From Gonocerus acuteangulatus (taxonomy: Eukaryota > Arthropoda > Insecta > Hemiptera > Coreidae), in assembly GCA_946811695.1 (NCBI GenBank), contig OX328123.1, positions 13,626,662 through 13,690,661 on the forward strand: a DNA stretch of 64,000 nt, read 5' to 3'. Positions 1 to 22,513 of this stretch are shown one piece after another. A program made the position numbers and the translations under genes. The number at the start of each line of letters is the position of its first letter. The stretch's first letter is position 1. Below the pieces are notes generated by a model that was given only the letters and a program-made list of their open reading frames with translations, was not told the origin of the DNA and ran no database searches.

Positions 1-1816
1 AAATCCTCCCTGCTAGTCGCAAGGTGTGGTTGGATGGCGCAAGGTTAACTCCAGGTCATCCTAGAATCCTTCCTACAAGGAAGGTATTCAGTTGACAACT
101 GGTAGCACCTGAGGCGTGGTCAAGCTACCTATACCTATGTCAAATTACATAATATATATATTTTAGATTGTAATATTTCTGTAAATAAAATATATATATA
201 TATATATAAAAAATTATTTCATCCTGAATAATGAATAATTTGTCATTCATTATTCAGTCAATTCAATGAATAACGTAACTTTTTATTTTTATTCATTATT
301 GAATAACTATGATTTACTGAATGAAAGTTATTTATTCAAATGAAACAATTTTTTGAATGGAATTGATTTATTTGACTGAACTTTTCGTTAAATACGAGTG
401 ATTTATTTTAACAATCTTTTCTAATAAAAATGACTATGTTCATTAAAATGTTTCTTCAACAAACCTGTAAGGACTGCTCTCAAGCGCTTTGCCGAAACTG
501 CAGAATATGGTTTTATAATAATTTGACTTAATCTGTGTTTTTTATTAACAAAACAGCCCTGTAACAATATCAGTGGATTTTTTGTTTGGATAAAAATTGT
601 TTTGTTTTTTTAATGGAGCGAATGTAACTTCTGAAAAGCCTCATCATGATTTTTCAGTCAGCTCCCAGATTTATTTAAGTTATTTTAAAGAAATGATTCA
701 GGAATACAGCATACCCTATCCAGCGTGTGAGGAATGTGCTAGTTATGCAACTCCTGTGTGACAGATGTTCCATTAAATATCTCTGGAGGGCAGCATAGTT
801 CATTTCTATGCCTGCTACGATGAGTATTTTATACACCAGCTATTTTTTACATCCATTCATTTCTGAATGTTTTTTTTATTGTTATAATTTACTTTTTCTG
901 AAAATCTGATGTCTTTGCATTGAATATAATTGGAACTGGTGTAAAATAATATTTTTTCAAATCTTTATATCAAACGTTTTATATATGGGTTGAATCCAAA
1001 AAATAAAATTTCAATTCTTTGAAGAAACAAAAATGGCGGTGCTGTGTCTGACGACCAGAAACCCTCTTTTTTCACGGGCGATAGTCTGCAGGCAGCAATT
1101 TTTAATCTAGAACGAACAATTAAAATTATTTTGCAAGAAGAAGATTAAATCTAGTAAAGTACATATGATTTTTAAGAAATATTAATTTTTTCCAAAATGG
1201 TGAACAATTATTCATTTTCTATTAAAAAATCCGTCAAAAATTGGCCATAAAATCATTATAATTCAATGAATTGAAAAAATTCTACATACTTTATTAGCAA
1301 ATATCATTGGGCAGCTGCAGTTAAAATTTGAAGTTGATTGGCCAAAAATTGAAGACGCCAGAATATCACCCGATTTGATAAATATCACCCGCTCAAAAAA
1401 TTATCTTCAAATCATCATCGTGTTCACTCGGTATCGGGATTTCACTCGGAAAATCGAATTTTTTGACCATTTAAAAACAGTTTCTTCACATAAACACTCT
1501 TGGATATCACTTTTGATTATTTAAAGAAGAATTTTAGCCCTTAAAAAAAATGGCAAACAAAAAAAGTTACAATTACCCCTTAACAAAGTTACAGTATTTC
1601 CCCTTAACACTCCGTCCCCAGGGTCATGGGTTCGATTTCCACTAGGGGTGGTGGCTCTTGTTTGGAAAAAAGAAAAGGCATCAGCCCTATCCTAGCTACT
1701 GGCTAGAAAAGGGAGGTGGCCTATAGAAAACTCATTCTAAAATTCTGAGTTAATTATAATGGACGTTAAAATTTAAATAAATATTAGTAATAGAAACATA
1801 TTTTTTTTTGTTTCAG

Positions 1817-4800
1817 TATCTAATATCCCTCGATTTGAAGAAATGTGATATTATTGACTTATTTCAAGGAGTCCAGTTTCTTCCGTTGGATAAACCAACT
1901 TTTCTACATTCGCAGTGCTTTATAAACGGTTTTGAAGCAGCTTTTCTACAAGTGGACTATTCACTCTTACTTTTTAATGAGCAGCTTGTCTGGTAGGTTC
2001 AAACAATTCAGATCATCATTTTAAGGTTAATTTTAGTTAGATTTAGTTAGTAATTGTATATTGGATTAAGTTTTCAATTGTGATTTAGAAAAAATTTAGA
2101 AAGACAAAATTCAGAAAAGAATATGTTTTATGTTTCAGGAGCGGACTACCTTCCGAAGATGCTCAGGTAGTATATAGGTATTTAGTATCTAGTCTTCTTC
2201 CATATTTTTTGAGTCTTAGTAATTCTTCAGATGGCAGACGATCAGCTACTAAACCAAACAGGTTTGTTTCATGATATTCTCTTCATAGAATATACATATT
2301 TTGAAATGTTTGTACCTCAGCCACCCTTTTCTTATCAAGGGGAGGGTGGCTTGATCTCTATATGCATGATTTTCAAACTAGGAGGACCTTTCCGGTCCTG
2401 ATTTCTGTAAAAAAAAAAAAAAAAAAAAAATGTTTTATAGTAAAAAAAAAGGTGTATGGTAGGGATGTTTTCGGGTTTATTTTACACTGTAGCAAATTCA
2501 CACCATTTTGTAGCTAGACAACTTTGTATGGGGGGGGGACAGGTTAGCTCACTGGACTAATTTGCTGTAGGACCTGAGTTCAAATCCCGAGCGAGCTAAA
2601 GATTTTTATCTTCTAGTGTCTTCGTTCATGGGTTGGATTCAGCCTCCCTGACCGTCCCTAGGCCAACCCAGCTTTTAATTAATTTATAAATGGGTACGTT
2701 GGTGCTTATGACCCAAGCAGTCGAAGCAGCAAAGGGGAAAATCAGACGGCCGGAGCATAGTCCTGACCAAACTATCTCCCTAGTGGGTCGTATGGTCATG
2801 AATCAGATACCTCTATAGTATCTGCCCCTCAAGGCCTTTTCTGGCCTGTTACTCAACTGATTTTTCTTCTTTTAAGAGTACTTTGTATGGCATTAATATA
2901 TTTTTATTCATTAATAAAAAGAATTAATGTGAAATTTAAATGGGTGGAGCTTTCACGTTTTGAAAAATTCTTTCAATCTTGGCAAAACTAATACCTGAAC
3001 AGCCCAGCAATTGACATGTCAAGTTTAACTACAATATTTGTGGTCTAGTAGATGTGATAAAATAGCCAGGGCAGACTGAAAGGCGAACCTGAAAAATCAA
3101 CTTTTTTTTTCTGATCTAGAAAGATTTAGATAACACGACGCTTCGCCTTGTTTCTCTGGTTCGCCTTTAGTTCTCTCCCAGTTTCTAGTTAAAGTTAATT
3201 GTACCATCAGCTATGAAAAATTCGATGTCCTATTTTCCTAGAGGAGTAAGGGCGAATCCCAGGTCTGGAACTCACCTCCTAGCATTTTGTTACCCATAAT
3301 TGAATTAAAATTAAATCACTGAATTTCAATTGCATGATTTTTCAATCAGGTTTTTGAATCAGCATTCCATAGAGTAAACATTCGCCTTTGCTGTCGTGAA
3401 GTATGTACTCCTAGAACTCTGAGATGGATTTCCCAACATCCGGATTTCGTGATTTGCCCTTTCTCTTCCAAGGTCCTGTTATGTTTGTATCAGTGGTTAT
3501 CCATCCAAGCAAAAAACCAATACCTCAACACAGGAAACATAACATTTGAAAACTCATAGGCTTTGTTTTATAAAATTATATATTTGAGTAAATAAGTTTA
3601 AATTCCCATTAGGTTTGTGACTGGACCTGAAAACCTGACTGATTTAGATGTAACCTATTCGGGTAAAGTTCCTAGGGTCTACCTGTCGCATATAGCCCAA
3701 CCAGGATTCTACCACCTCATTGTCTACAGGTACCACCAGTCTACATTAGCTGTCCTGGTTCAAGGTAAGTTATTTTTTATTTTTTTAATATAATAAATAC
3801 TTATCTTTTAAGAATAAATTACTTTCATTTATTAGTATGTGTTCTTTAGTTTTGTTTTTTTTAGCTTTTAAGAAAGCTCTTAGCATCTCTGTCCTGTATT
3901 TATTTTTTATCTGAGATGTTTACATTTCTAAATAGTATTTTTATGAACATTTTAAAGCATTCATCCTTAGAAATTGAAAGTCAACAATTTTATGCTTTTA
4001 ACACGTTTCCTCCCTCCCTCCCATTCCTGTATCTAACTAATTTTTTTCAAAAATGTCACTTAGACCCCTTAACTTCTCAGACCCTCATGTATACATATAT
4101 ATTTGTCTGTTTACTCTGCAGCTACACCAAAAATTTGGTTCAGGTACTTTGAAAAAATGGATTCAGTTGAAACTTTTTCTCTTTTTTTAGCGGTAACCAT
4201 TCCAAACCTTACTAAATTTTGTACAAAACATTTCATTTAATTTTCGATGGGACAATCTCATTCGCAGAAATTGGTGCTTAAAATTCAAAAACGTTGGTTT
4301 TATTCTTCTTTTGATCGTTTTTTTGCCTCGGTTTTTCTGACTTTTTAAGTATTTTAGTAAAACAAGGCAAGAAAATGAGAAACTTGTTCGCACAGTATTT
4401 TCTAGAACGAAAAGAGCAATTTTTGCTTAGGATACTGTCAATTTCCTGTTGTGATCCCTAAAATCTACTTTCTCTTTGAGATTTCATTTACATTTTTAGA
4501 CGTGTTTACATGTTTCACGAAAGATCAAAATAAATTAGTACTAAAAACTGTTTCTGTTGCTTTATAATTGTCACTAGGAATAAGGACAGAAACGTGCTAA
4601 GGTGGCACAGTTTCTGTGAGTCGAACTGTTTTTAACTAGAAGCAAACATATCAGAAAAGTCAAGGTGAATATCACATATGATATGAACTAATTGATATAT
4701 TTCATATGTTTTTCTATAGGAAATGAGCCTGTTAAGCTGGATTTTTACAGGAGAATGGATAGCTTCCTCTTTCGAAGGTTAGATAAAATTAACACAGAGC

Positions 4801-7800
4801 TCAGCGAATACAAGGAGCAGCAACCTACTTCATCTCCATCATCAGATTTAGATCAGGATTCTAGGTATTTTGGAAAACGGTACTCTATATTATTTGCCAA
4901 AATTTAATAACTTCCTTTTATTTTACTAGTTCAAAATTAAAGGTATCAAAACTATGTATCACGTTAATGACCAAAGCATTCATATTCGACTGCTCACCTC
5001 CTCTCTGCTAGGACCAAAACAAAATCATGAATTCTTTTCAATGAGCCCAAGATTATTTTATTATTATTATTTTATTTTATTTTTTTTTGGTTGTAGCCCA
5101 AATTCAAATACACTAAACTTAAATTTCAATGAGATATACATTTATAAATTTAAAATTACATAATTAATTGGAGAAATAACTTATCGGTTGTATACAACCG
5201 CTATGATCCCATGGGTAAGATAGCAGCGGTTGTATATGTCTGCTGTTTTCCTTTCAGTCAAAAAAAGCAGCTCCCTAGGTTCATAAAATGGTATCACAAA
5301 TTAGCAATAGAAATTGTAGCGGCGCCCCCCTAACTTCTAAGTTTTATTTGGTGGCTACAGCTAGGCTTGTGTACAACACTGCAGCCGGATCTGACGCCAT
5401 TTAAGCCAGTCTGTGTCTAGCCTCTGCCTGGGTACCTGACACGCTCCGTTCCCAGGCAGTGACCACGTGCATACGACTCCGTTGTGCTATGGACCTTGTT
5501 CCTGTTATGTTAGCCTCACACAACAACGGCTAAAAAATACTTTTTCAAGTGGCATTATTATGTGCTGTAAGTGTTTACAACAGGCTAAGACTTTCTAACA
5601 TTTTGATAACTAAATTCAAATGAGAGTTAGTTTGTGTGAACTTATCAAGAAAGAGACAGCTCCAGCCTTTGTGTTACCATTCACATTCGGACGACGAACC
5701 CTTCAAACACACCATTTTTTTTTTATAGAAAAGAAGGTCCTTAACATAAATGTAAAAAGAAAATTGTTGAGCGTGCTATGCAAAAGTTGGGCAAATAATA
5801 AAAATTAAACTTAAAAAAGTTTCAAATTTTTGTAAAGAATTTGAAAATCAACCTCATTATTGTCTAATTCTATTGTTCTAGAATATTTTTATAAATTCCA
5901 TAGGAATCTGTAATAAGTGTTATTACAATATAATAAGTGTTTATAATAAAATTAATCTAATAATTTATTATTTAACAAAAAGTAAGTTTCAACTCAAGCA
6001 TAGGAAACCTGTCAGAGAGTCCATAGCTACCAGCTAATATGATAGAAACATGCATTTTAGCAGTCGTAAGATCTCTGGATCAAGTTTAGTGGACGGGGAC
6101 CCAGCAGTTGTATACGACCGTCCAGTTCTGGAAGCAGCAAGACTACGAGTAGTCTTATACAACCGCTGCGGTCCTGCCCAGGGGATGGGTTTTTGTAATG
6201 GTTGTCAACCTTTTAAATCACTACTGTTTTTGTTTGTATAAAAGGATTTTCATATGGTTGTTAGTGTTAACCTTTCACTGGAAAATATAGTTTTCTAACA
6301 TTCGGCTTCACAAACATCTATTATTATAATACCTTCAAAATTCTAGATAGTATTAACAATATTGTAAATTTCCTCTTATTTTTGTATGTGAGGCATCGAC
6401 ATGGCATTAAGTTTGTGTAATGGTCTCTTGGTTTTGGTAATAAAATTTGGCGTTAAAATTACGAAGTACTGTTCCTTTGAGCATAAATTTCATTTATTTA
6501 GGACCATATCCTTGAAGATTTCAAATTATTTTTTGATGAGAAAAGTGACTTGATTGCTCAAGTTCGACATCTTCTATTTTTGCTGTCTGTTCTGATTCTA
6601 TCAAAACCTTTTTTCTTTGTGTACTGCTTGTTTTCTTCAAAGAAAGTAGGCGATATCGTGCATATCTTCTACTATAGTGGATTTCTATTTCTTGTGAATT
6701 ACGATTGGCGTTGATTTTTTTTTCTTTTTTAACGGCAAATCGACAAATCTCGGCCATTAGCGCTGACATCCAGGGTGCAGCCAGGAATTTTCTCAGCGAG
6801 CCCTGAGATGAGAAAATTCCGGTCGCCGGTGAGGATCGAACCCACCATCTCCTGCTTATGAATCTAAGGCGCTAGCCACTAGACCCCCGATTGGCGTTGA
6901 TGTCACCAAATAACATTATAATGATGATAAGTAATGGATATCCTACTAATTGATTTGCTAAATATAATAATAAATAGGAATAAGGTAGAACATTTAAAAT
7001 AAAAACAAAATTCATGTGTTTGAAAACTTTTTTTTTCAAAAATTAGTTTTTTTTAAGCAGCCAGGGAATAGTTGGGATTCGGCTAGGAAAACATCAATAA
7101 CATTTTTGTAATAATCTGTATTAAGGACGTTTCGGCTACTCTTTGGTAGCCTTCGTCAGCTAAAAGACAAAACACAAATTTAGAATTAATACACAGAATA
7201 GTTAAACTAATAAAGAAATATGGTAGAATTTAATACATATTCTAGATACCATATTTCTTTATTGTTTTAACTATTCTGTTTATTAATTCTGCATTTGTGT
7301 TTTATCTTTTAGCTGACGAATGGCTAGCAAAGAGTAGCCGAAACATTCTTAATACAGAATTTTACCAAAATCCTATTGATATTTTCCTAGCCAAATCCCA
7401 ACAATTCCCTGACTTTTCTTCACCTCAACTGCTAACTATTTTTTTTTTTTTACGGCGCATCTACATCTAGGTCATTAGCGCCTTTACACCTTATTATAGT
7501 TATTTTCAAGTTTTCTTGTGATTTGTTGTAATTATGCTAAATATTTACTATATTCCCATAACAGTTTTTTTCCTACAGGTTTGTCTACTTTAACTCGATG
7601 AATCTGGCAACGAAAACCACATTAGATAAGAAAAGAGAGGGCTGTGGTCAAGTTGCCTCAAAAGAAGTTCTTAAGTTACTTGTAGAAATTTACCAACATC
7701 AAAGCTGGTAAGTGCGACCAAGCTTAACTGAGTGATTTTATGAATCATGAATCTGAAGATTTATGTTCAAAGCACTTAACAAATTAAAAGAAGGAGTTAT

Positions 7801-10050
7801 CTTCCTTGAAATAGTTTTAATTTCTTCTAAAAAGGGGAATATTTATATAAACGAGTCATGCAATCATATAACCATTGAATGAGCTCAGCTATTTAAAAAT
7901 CCACATTTTGTAAGAAAATGTTTTTAAATTAATTTTGATTCACTTGAGGATTTTTATGGAAAAATATGATTTCCAATGGAAAAAATACTACAAAATAGGC
8001 CAATAGTTTGTGGTGATTTAATAAAATCTTATCATAATGCATCTTATTTTTAATCTCTAATTAAAGAGCATGCATATGTTACTTTTGGAGGCCCTCGCTC
8101 GATATTTTAGTTTTTGTATCATATTTGTATTCTGTTTCATAGTAATTTGTAGTGCAGTCTTTAGTTTAATTTTAATAAAAGCCTAATTAAATAATTCATA
8201 AATCGTCAAATGAATTAAAAAAGAAAGACCCCCTGGTTACATTTGATATCTCAGACTCGTCATGTACCTGAGTTATGGAAAACAGCACAGACTCCACACG
8301 CATTTATTTTGCCTGAGTTACGTATGATGACTCTGACTCTTTATGTATTTTTTTACTCCTGTTGTAAATGGGATGCTGAGTCTAAGACGTAATTTAAACA
8401 TATATTTAACATGTACATTGATGATTTAACTCTTAATTCAAAGAAAAAAAATGAATATCTGATCGCTTTCAAAAAATATCAGTTCATCCCATAAGTAATG
8501 TCGGTGGAATGTAGGATGTGTCGAACCAAATTTTTTATTTAAAAACGGATGTGAGATTCGTTTTTAGCACATTGAAAACCCCCTAAATTTAAATTTTGGG
8601 AATATTACAAAAATAAAAAAAAATTATTTTAAATTTCACTAAGGGGGGACCCTTATAATTTTGTTAAAGATTCAACAATTCGGCCATATTTCAAAGAATA
8701 TTTACCTGATTCAAACCAAACTTAGATGGTCGATAAAGGCCCTAATGTGACACATTTCCTTCCAATCAGGGTTTTTCTACGTGGATTGACGTTGTATGCA
8801 AAAAAGTTTACATTTTATTTTTATTTTGAGAACCATTTTTTGCAAGTACCTTTTGAGATAATACAATTCTTATGTATATGGTTAGAAAAAGGAGTCTTTC
8901 TTCTTTTGAAATATTTCAATGACGTAAAAATCGAATTATCTCAAGGGGAGATATAGAATTTCAAAACGTCACATTACTTTTTCGCTTACCAATTTTTAGT
9001 CTCTTCCAGACTGGGAAATATCATTATTTTTTGTTTTCAATGATATTCACTGTATTAGGGTTTCTTGGAGTGCTGAGTTTAAATCTGCTATTATTTTTGG
9101 CGTATAAAAATGTATAATACTAGTTTACTTGAAATCTAAGCATATTTTTGAATATATTTGATGAAATAGAAATTATTGTTTAACGATTATATTTTTCTTT
9201 TAATCTACTCTATAAAGCAAATGAATTGGTGAAAGAATCATCAACACGATATAAAAAATAAAACACTTTCAACCTATTATATATTATTTCTCGGCTCCTA
9301 AGGCGCATTGGACGAAACGCTCAGACACGTGTCGACTATTTTTCGATGTAGAATCACCAGATAAAAATTGCTCCAGGTCGGTGACCCCATCGCTGTATAC
9401 TCCCCTTGTAAGGCTAGCAAGGACAAAATATTTCAGTATTAATCTGTATGATTTGTTTCATAGGCTCGGAGAATCTGGATGTTTATCAAGTGAAACGATC
9501 ATGAAAACAATGTCCGATTACTGGGTTATTGGGAAAATGTCTAACAATCGACAGTTTTATGTCACTGTTGAACGGAAAAAAACAAATCTAGTGGAAGTTA
9601 GTGGTAAGCAGATATTTTTTTTTGTTTTCTCTTTCTTATTAAAATAATAAATAATTATTTACAATTTAACTCTTAGGCTTCCACGGTCCGAGTCATTACA
9701 AATATTATAGTCTTCTGGTATTGACCGTGTCACAAACTTCTTTGCCGACGTTTCGCTAGTCATACTGCCAGCTTCCGCAGGGCTTAGTCTTAGGATTCTC
9801 AGACTAAGCCCTGAGGAAGCTGGCAGTATGACTAGCGAAACGTCGGCAAAGAAGTTTGTGACACGGTCAATACCAGAAGACTATAATATTTGTAATTATT
9901 TACAATGTTTGAAAATTCAATATACATTTTCATGTGTTTAGTTTATACTTATCATTACTGAACAATAAAATTGTTTTCTGTTTCTATTTTACAGAAGAAG
10001 TTAGAAATATTTGTGATAAGCAGTTAAAGAATATATTTTTCCACGTATAA
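1817..10050 (+). CDS. Ccz1: CCZ1 homologue (vacuolar fusion protein), 5'-partial, seven exons
   Basis: Seven exons: 1817-1992, 2139-2261, 3613-3764, 4720-4864, 7579-7707, 9464-9603 and 9995-10050 (stop TAA 10048-10050). Every border is AG/GT and all phases join, giving 306 residues. The order matches CCZ1: CDIIDLF and LPLDKPTF then FNEQLVWSGL in exons 1-2, FVTGPENL and YHLIVYR in exon 3, LDFYRRMDSF in exon 4, FVYFNSMNLA in exon 5, MKTMSDYWVIGK in exon 6, and the conserved tail ending KNIFFHV. CCZ1 pairs with MON1 as the exchange factor that activates Rab7 on late endosomes and autophagosomes (family knowledge); this part covers the second and third longin-type domains. Vertebrate CCZ1 is about 480 residues, so roughly 170 N-terminal residues lie upstream of the window. 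Introns hold SINEs, Penelope-type inverted repeats and Helentron-like fragments. No frame break was seen, so the gene looks functional. Confidence 0.93.
2531..2865 (+). mobile_element. SINE family C (tRNA-derived)
   Basis: The head has box A GGTTAGCTCA and box B GAGTTCAAATCCCG, followed by a body about 270 bases long that recurs at 10805-11116 (-) and 28447-29250 (+, split). It is in the second CCZ1 intron of this window (2262-3612), in the same sense as the gene. Part of the D-arm region is deleted relative to the 28447 copy. Confidence 0.85.
6716..6889 (-). mobile_element. SINE family A (tRNA-derived), full copy
   Basis: On the - strand: a tRNA-like head with box A-like TAGTGGCTAGCGCC and box B GGTTCGATCC, a conserved body, then GCCGTT and an A-rich tail. 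It is flanked by a 12-bp duplication ATTGGCGTTGAT (6704-6715 and 6890-6901). It lies in a CCZ1 intron. Confidence 0.88.
7061..7411. repeat. Penelope-type inverted repeat with two hammerhead-like motifs
   Basis: A foldback of about 350 bases in a CCZ1 intron. Each arm ends in CCTAGCC(G/A)AATCCCAAC, the end also found beside the Penelope-like element at 62112-62132. Each arm carries a CTGACGA-stem-GAAAC core. The arms fit two pseudo-LTRs in opposite orientation. Confidence 0.7.
7124..7156 (-). ncRNA. Hammerhead-like ribozyme motif
   Basis: Read on the - strand: CTGACGA, then GGCTAC-CAAAGA-GTAGCC (six-pair stem II), then GAAAC and GTCC. All core bases of the hammerhead are present on this side. 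The mirror copy at 7313-7347 (+) has GAAACATTC and one stem mismatch. Confidence 0.62.
9695..9896. repeat. Near-perfect 202-bp palindrome in last CCZ1 intron
   Basis: The arms (ATTACAAATATTATAG outward, AGACTAAGCCCTG(A/C)GGAAG inward) match almost base for base around a short centre at about 9795. Each arm holds a hammerhead-like core. It has no coding content. Confidence 0.85.
9811..9844 (+). ncRNA. Hammerhead-like motif in palindrome arm
   Basis: CTGAGGA, stem II GCTGG/CTAGC with one G-U pair, GAAAC, GTC. The opposite arm reads CTGCGGA, a core change that should disable it. Confidence 0.5.
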
Positions 10051-10240
10051 ATTCTTTTAAGACATAATAATTTGGAAACAAATGAAGCTACTTTTCTTTA
10101 CTTTTTTTAAGCCTGCTCAAGTTGTTTTTGGGTGATTGTACATAGTTGTTAAAATTTAGTTATTATATAAAAATACCTAATTATGAAAAATAAGAAACTA
10201 TCTGTTTAAATATTGTTATTTATATTATTTTTTATTATTT

Positions 10241-10246
10241 AATAAA
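10241..10246 (+). promoter_or_regulatory. Candidate poly(A) signal of CCZ1
   Basis: AATAAA lies about 190 bases past the CCZ1 stop codon; further AATAAA copies follow near 10283. The use of any of these is inferred from position only. Confidence 0.4.
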
Positions 10247-10804
10247 TTTTATTATTAATATAATTTATGGAAAAATAATGTAAATAAATAAAATGTTAAT
10301 ATAAAACAAATTATTTTTGTACCTTTGAACAATGTGTTTTATGACAATAATGTTGGTTTTCCCAAAAGCCTATTTAACATCTTTTTGTACCTGTTTTATT
10401 TTTCATTAACAAAACATTGTACCATCTGGATTTTTATATCAATTGTAATGATTGTTATTCAAAAGTAAGTGCAAATTGATAGTTTTGTTCTTTTCAAAGG
10501 AAAAAAAATTCCATGAATAACAATGACCCATTGAGGAACCAAGGGCACAACTATTTTTCCTAAATATTCAGGAACACCAGTTTGAGGGAAGTGCTGTTGG
10601 AAGTTCTTCTTATTTTTAGCGAGCTTCCTCTTTCCCTCCGTAGGGAGGAAGAGATTTTCTGTGGTCACTTAAAACTACGACTCAATGACACAATCCAGAA
10701 GTACCGACTAGAAAATTTCATGTTTCACTACTCATAGATAACAAAAATAACAGTCGTTCATCAAATTAATACATGTCTGGTATGAGCGTATATGTATGTA
10801 TTTC

Positions 10805-11116
10805 AAAATCAGTCCCGTAAAAGGCCATTAAGGGCCCAGAAGTTCAGATACTGTAGAGGTATCTGATTCTTGACCATACGGCCCACTAGGGAGATAATTT
10901 GGTCAGTACTATGCTCCGGCAGCCTGATTTTTCCCTTTGCTGGTACCCATTACTTAATTAATTAAAGGCTGGATAAGCCTAGGGATGATCTGGATCCCAA
11001 ATCCAACCCTCGAACAACTACACTATAAGAAAAATCTTTAGTGCACGCTCGGGTTTTGAACCCGAGTCCTCCAGTTCATTAGTCGAGTGTTCTACCACTG
11101 AGCTAACCTCGCCCCA
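10805..11116 (-). mobile_element. SINE family C copy between CCZ1 and ND-ACP
   Basis: The reverse-strand copy has an intact tRNA-like head (GAGGTTAGCTCAGTGGTAGA near 11095-11113) and box B GGTTCAAAACCCG. It is not a functional tRNA: no acceptor stem pairs, and the body continues. Confidence 0.85.
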
Positions 11117-11519
11117 ATTTTCCAGCTTTGCCTTTATAACCTTTTAAGTACACTTTTTCAAGTTAACTTGAAGTGAGAAATTAAATTTAAAAAATTTCAA
11201 GGCTATTTTTGTAACCATTTTTAATAAATTTGGGAAAAAACTAGAATTTTTAGAATTAATTTTTAAAGGATCTCAAAGATAGTTCAGAAATTGTGAAAAG
11301 AGTAAGAATTACAACTCATTCTTCACTTCAAAAATTGATGTTCAAGAGCACTCTTTCATTTTGTAATTACAACAGATTACCTATATTGGAAAATAAACCA
11401 TTATTTTAATATTGCATAACCATGGCAATCTGGCAAAATAATAATCCTGCCACTTGGGGACCACATGTTATATTATGTTAATACTTTAAATTCATTTCAG
11501 TAAAAGAGATTGGTTTTTA

Positions 11520-11554
<35 letters not shown>

Positions 11555-11861
11555 ATAGATAGTTGATGTTACGATAATTGAAAATGAGCTCTATGAATGA
11601 AAAGATGATATATGGTAAAGACATCTCTTTTTATTTTAAGCCTTTCTTATACAGATTCACCAACCTCCAACAAAATCATTGGAATATGGAATTTTTAATA
11701 GTCTGAGTTTAGGTTTGAACACAAAAATATTAGACAAGGCAATACAAAATAAATTCTTTAAAAAAAAAAGAAATGAAACTAACAATTTTATTAACACAAC
11801 TGCTGCAAAAGTTTATGAAGATAACGGAATTATATACAGACATGGAAATTAAAAACCCTAG

Positions 11862-11867
11862 TTTATT
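11862..11867 (-). promoter_or_regulatory. Candidate poly(A) signal of ND-ACP
   Basis: AATAAA on the - strand about 92 bases after the stop codon; another lies at 11787-11792. Assigned by position only. Confidence 0.4.
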
Positions 11868-11958
11868 TACAAAATAAATAGCTGTTCGGTTTCACGTACA
11901 TTAAAATGTGATTTCCCTTATGAGAATTCATTTATAAACTACATTTTATTGAATCTTA

Positions 11959-20547
<8,589 letters not shown>

Positions 20548-20915
20548 TTCTGATCAAGAATCGGCTAACACCATATGATAACATTTGAGCCACAGCCTTC
20601 TTATCATTGGAAACTCACTGGATTGTACAAGCAACTTTTTGTTCAATATTTTGTATTTTTCATAGCAAAATATTAATATCAGGTGTTGACCAATTGGAAT
20701 GACAATTTTCATTAATTATAAATATTAAGAGGGGATAATTAAAGGTGATATCGAAAAATCACTAAGCAAGGAAATATTCAATCTTGTTTAATTCCTCATC
20801 GCAACACATATACCTACCTACTTCCTCTAAAATTATTTATTTCACTTTTTAACTTCCACTTATGATTTCCAAATAAGATTTTTGAGACAAGCTATCTACA
20901 GATTGCCACCCTTTT

Positions 20916-21045
20916 AGCACTTTCCTCCGAAGGAAAGTAGCTATTGAGGTTGGACTAATGACGGAATTTTTGAAAAATTTCTTCAAATCTTTATCGATCC
21001 TACCTAGTAGACACCGAAAATGACCCCCGTTAAAATTTATATATA

Positions 21046-21111
<66 letters not shown>

Positions 21112-22180
21112 TATATATATATGTGTCTGTTAACACGATAGCGGCCAGAGTTTTTGTTTTTTCGTCACGAAACTTGGTATATAGCATTCAATTAGCAAAC
21201 GATTGAACGAGTTCGTTAACCACCAAAATCGGTCCACCGGAAGGAGGGGTTTACCCCGGACCCAAAACACTAATTTGACTATGTCAGCCATAATATTTGT
21301 TATATTTCAACGAAACTTGGTATTCGTAGTGGTAATACAGAGAGAAACGAGAGATATAAAAATGAACTAAATCGGTTCATTAGAAGGGGGGGTTTACTCC
21401 GGACCCACAATACCAATTCGCCACTACCAGCCATGATTTTTGGTATATTTCGACGAAACTCGGTATTCGTAGTGCTAATCCACAGGTAAATATGTGTTGT
21501 AAAAATAAACTAAATCGGTTCATTAGGAGGGGGGGGGTTTACTCCGGACCCACAATACCAATTCGCCACTACCAGCCGTGATTTTTGGTATATTTCGACG
21601 AAACTCGGTATTCGTAGTGGTAATCTACAGGTAAATATGTGTTGTAAAAATAAACTAAATCGGTTCATTAGAAGGGGGGGGTTTACTCCGGACCCAAATT
21701 CCTAATATACTCATACCGGTCGTAATTTCTGCTGTATTGTAACGAAACGCGGTATTCGTAGTGGTAACCTACAGGTAAATATGTGTTGTAAAAATGAGCT
21801 GAATCGGTCAATCGGAAAGCGGGGGTTTAATTTGTAATATATTTTAATAGAAAAGCCCGCCAGACGTAGGTTCACAAAGCCGCCACAAGGAGCGCTTTCT
21901 ACCACTAGAGTGACTGTATCCTGTTCCTGCGTTAGATCAAAATACGATCATATGAGGTTTTTTGTATTTATTACGTAGTGTAGTAGGTACCATGTGTAAA
22001 CATAACTCTGGAAGCAAATTAATAATTGATCAGTTACTCATTACAAAATTAAAAGAGAACTATTCATGTTTTTATTTTATTTATGTGGGATATTTTAAGC
22101 AAATTGTTCTGGAAAGCAGTCTACACTACCCAAATTCTGAGGAAAGTGCTTAGTTATGCAGCTCCTGCGTGACGGACTTT
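20916..22180 (+). mobile_element. Helentron/HINE-like element, family A copy 1
   Basis: Starts AGCACTTTCCTCCGAAGGAA, a hairpin, after a run of T. It then has a (TA)n tract (21038-21121), a domain with at least four tandem units of about 145 bases (each with GGTTCATTAG, GGGTTTACTCCGGACCC, ATTCGCCACTACCAGCC), a unique block, and a 3' hairpin GCAGCTCCTGCG before GTGACGGACTTTT. There is no target duplication, but T lies on both sides. Hairpin ends, a central microsatellite and T-T insertion resemble HINE/DINE-1 elements mobilised by Helentrons; this is inference. Short reverse ORFs in the 3' block are not credible genes. Confidence 0.72.
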
Positions 22181-22513
22181 TTTAGTCAGAGTAGGGCTGA
22201 TGTATTTTCTTTGTTCGAATGAAAAGCCACCACAGAGTGCTCAAGCCTTAACATTTGAAGCCACCGGCCCTCCCCTTTAAAATTAGATAGAAACAAAATT
22301 GGAGCCTTGTACTTCTCACAAAAGAACTTCTGTTTACTTGTAAACAGATTCTTTTTAAGTGATAAGTATTAGTAAACGCCGCAAGGACAAATGAATAGGA
22401 ATGGATTCTATTTACTAAGTGACAAGTAAGCTCTCCCACCGCCATTCTACTGCGCAGTTTTCCTTTGTAACATCCTATGAACAGCTCAATTGACAAGACA
22501 GTTACTGGACGCA

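Noticed and set aside
8490..9050. A possible further mariner element starting TTCATCCCATAAGTAATGTC
   Set aside because: The left end looks mariner-like, but no matching right end or transposase remnant could be confirmed by eye.
10805..11116. Possible tRNA genes at SINE heads (also 28447, 55463, 48954)
   Set aside because: A and B box-like words exist, but acceptor and anticodon stems do not pair and the sequence runs on into SINE bodies.
21711..21905. A 64-residue - strand frame (MVESAPCGGFVNL..) conserved also at 52491-52685 and 61013-61207
   Set aside because: It lies in the conserved 3' block of the Helentron-like elements; conservation follows from repeat identity, the C-terminal halves diverge freely, and the element is non-autonomous.
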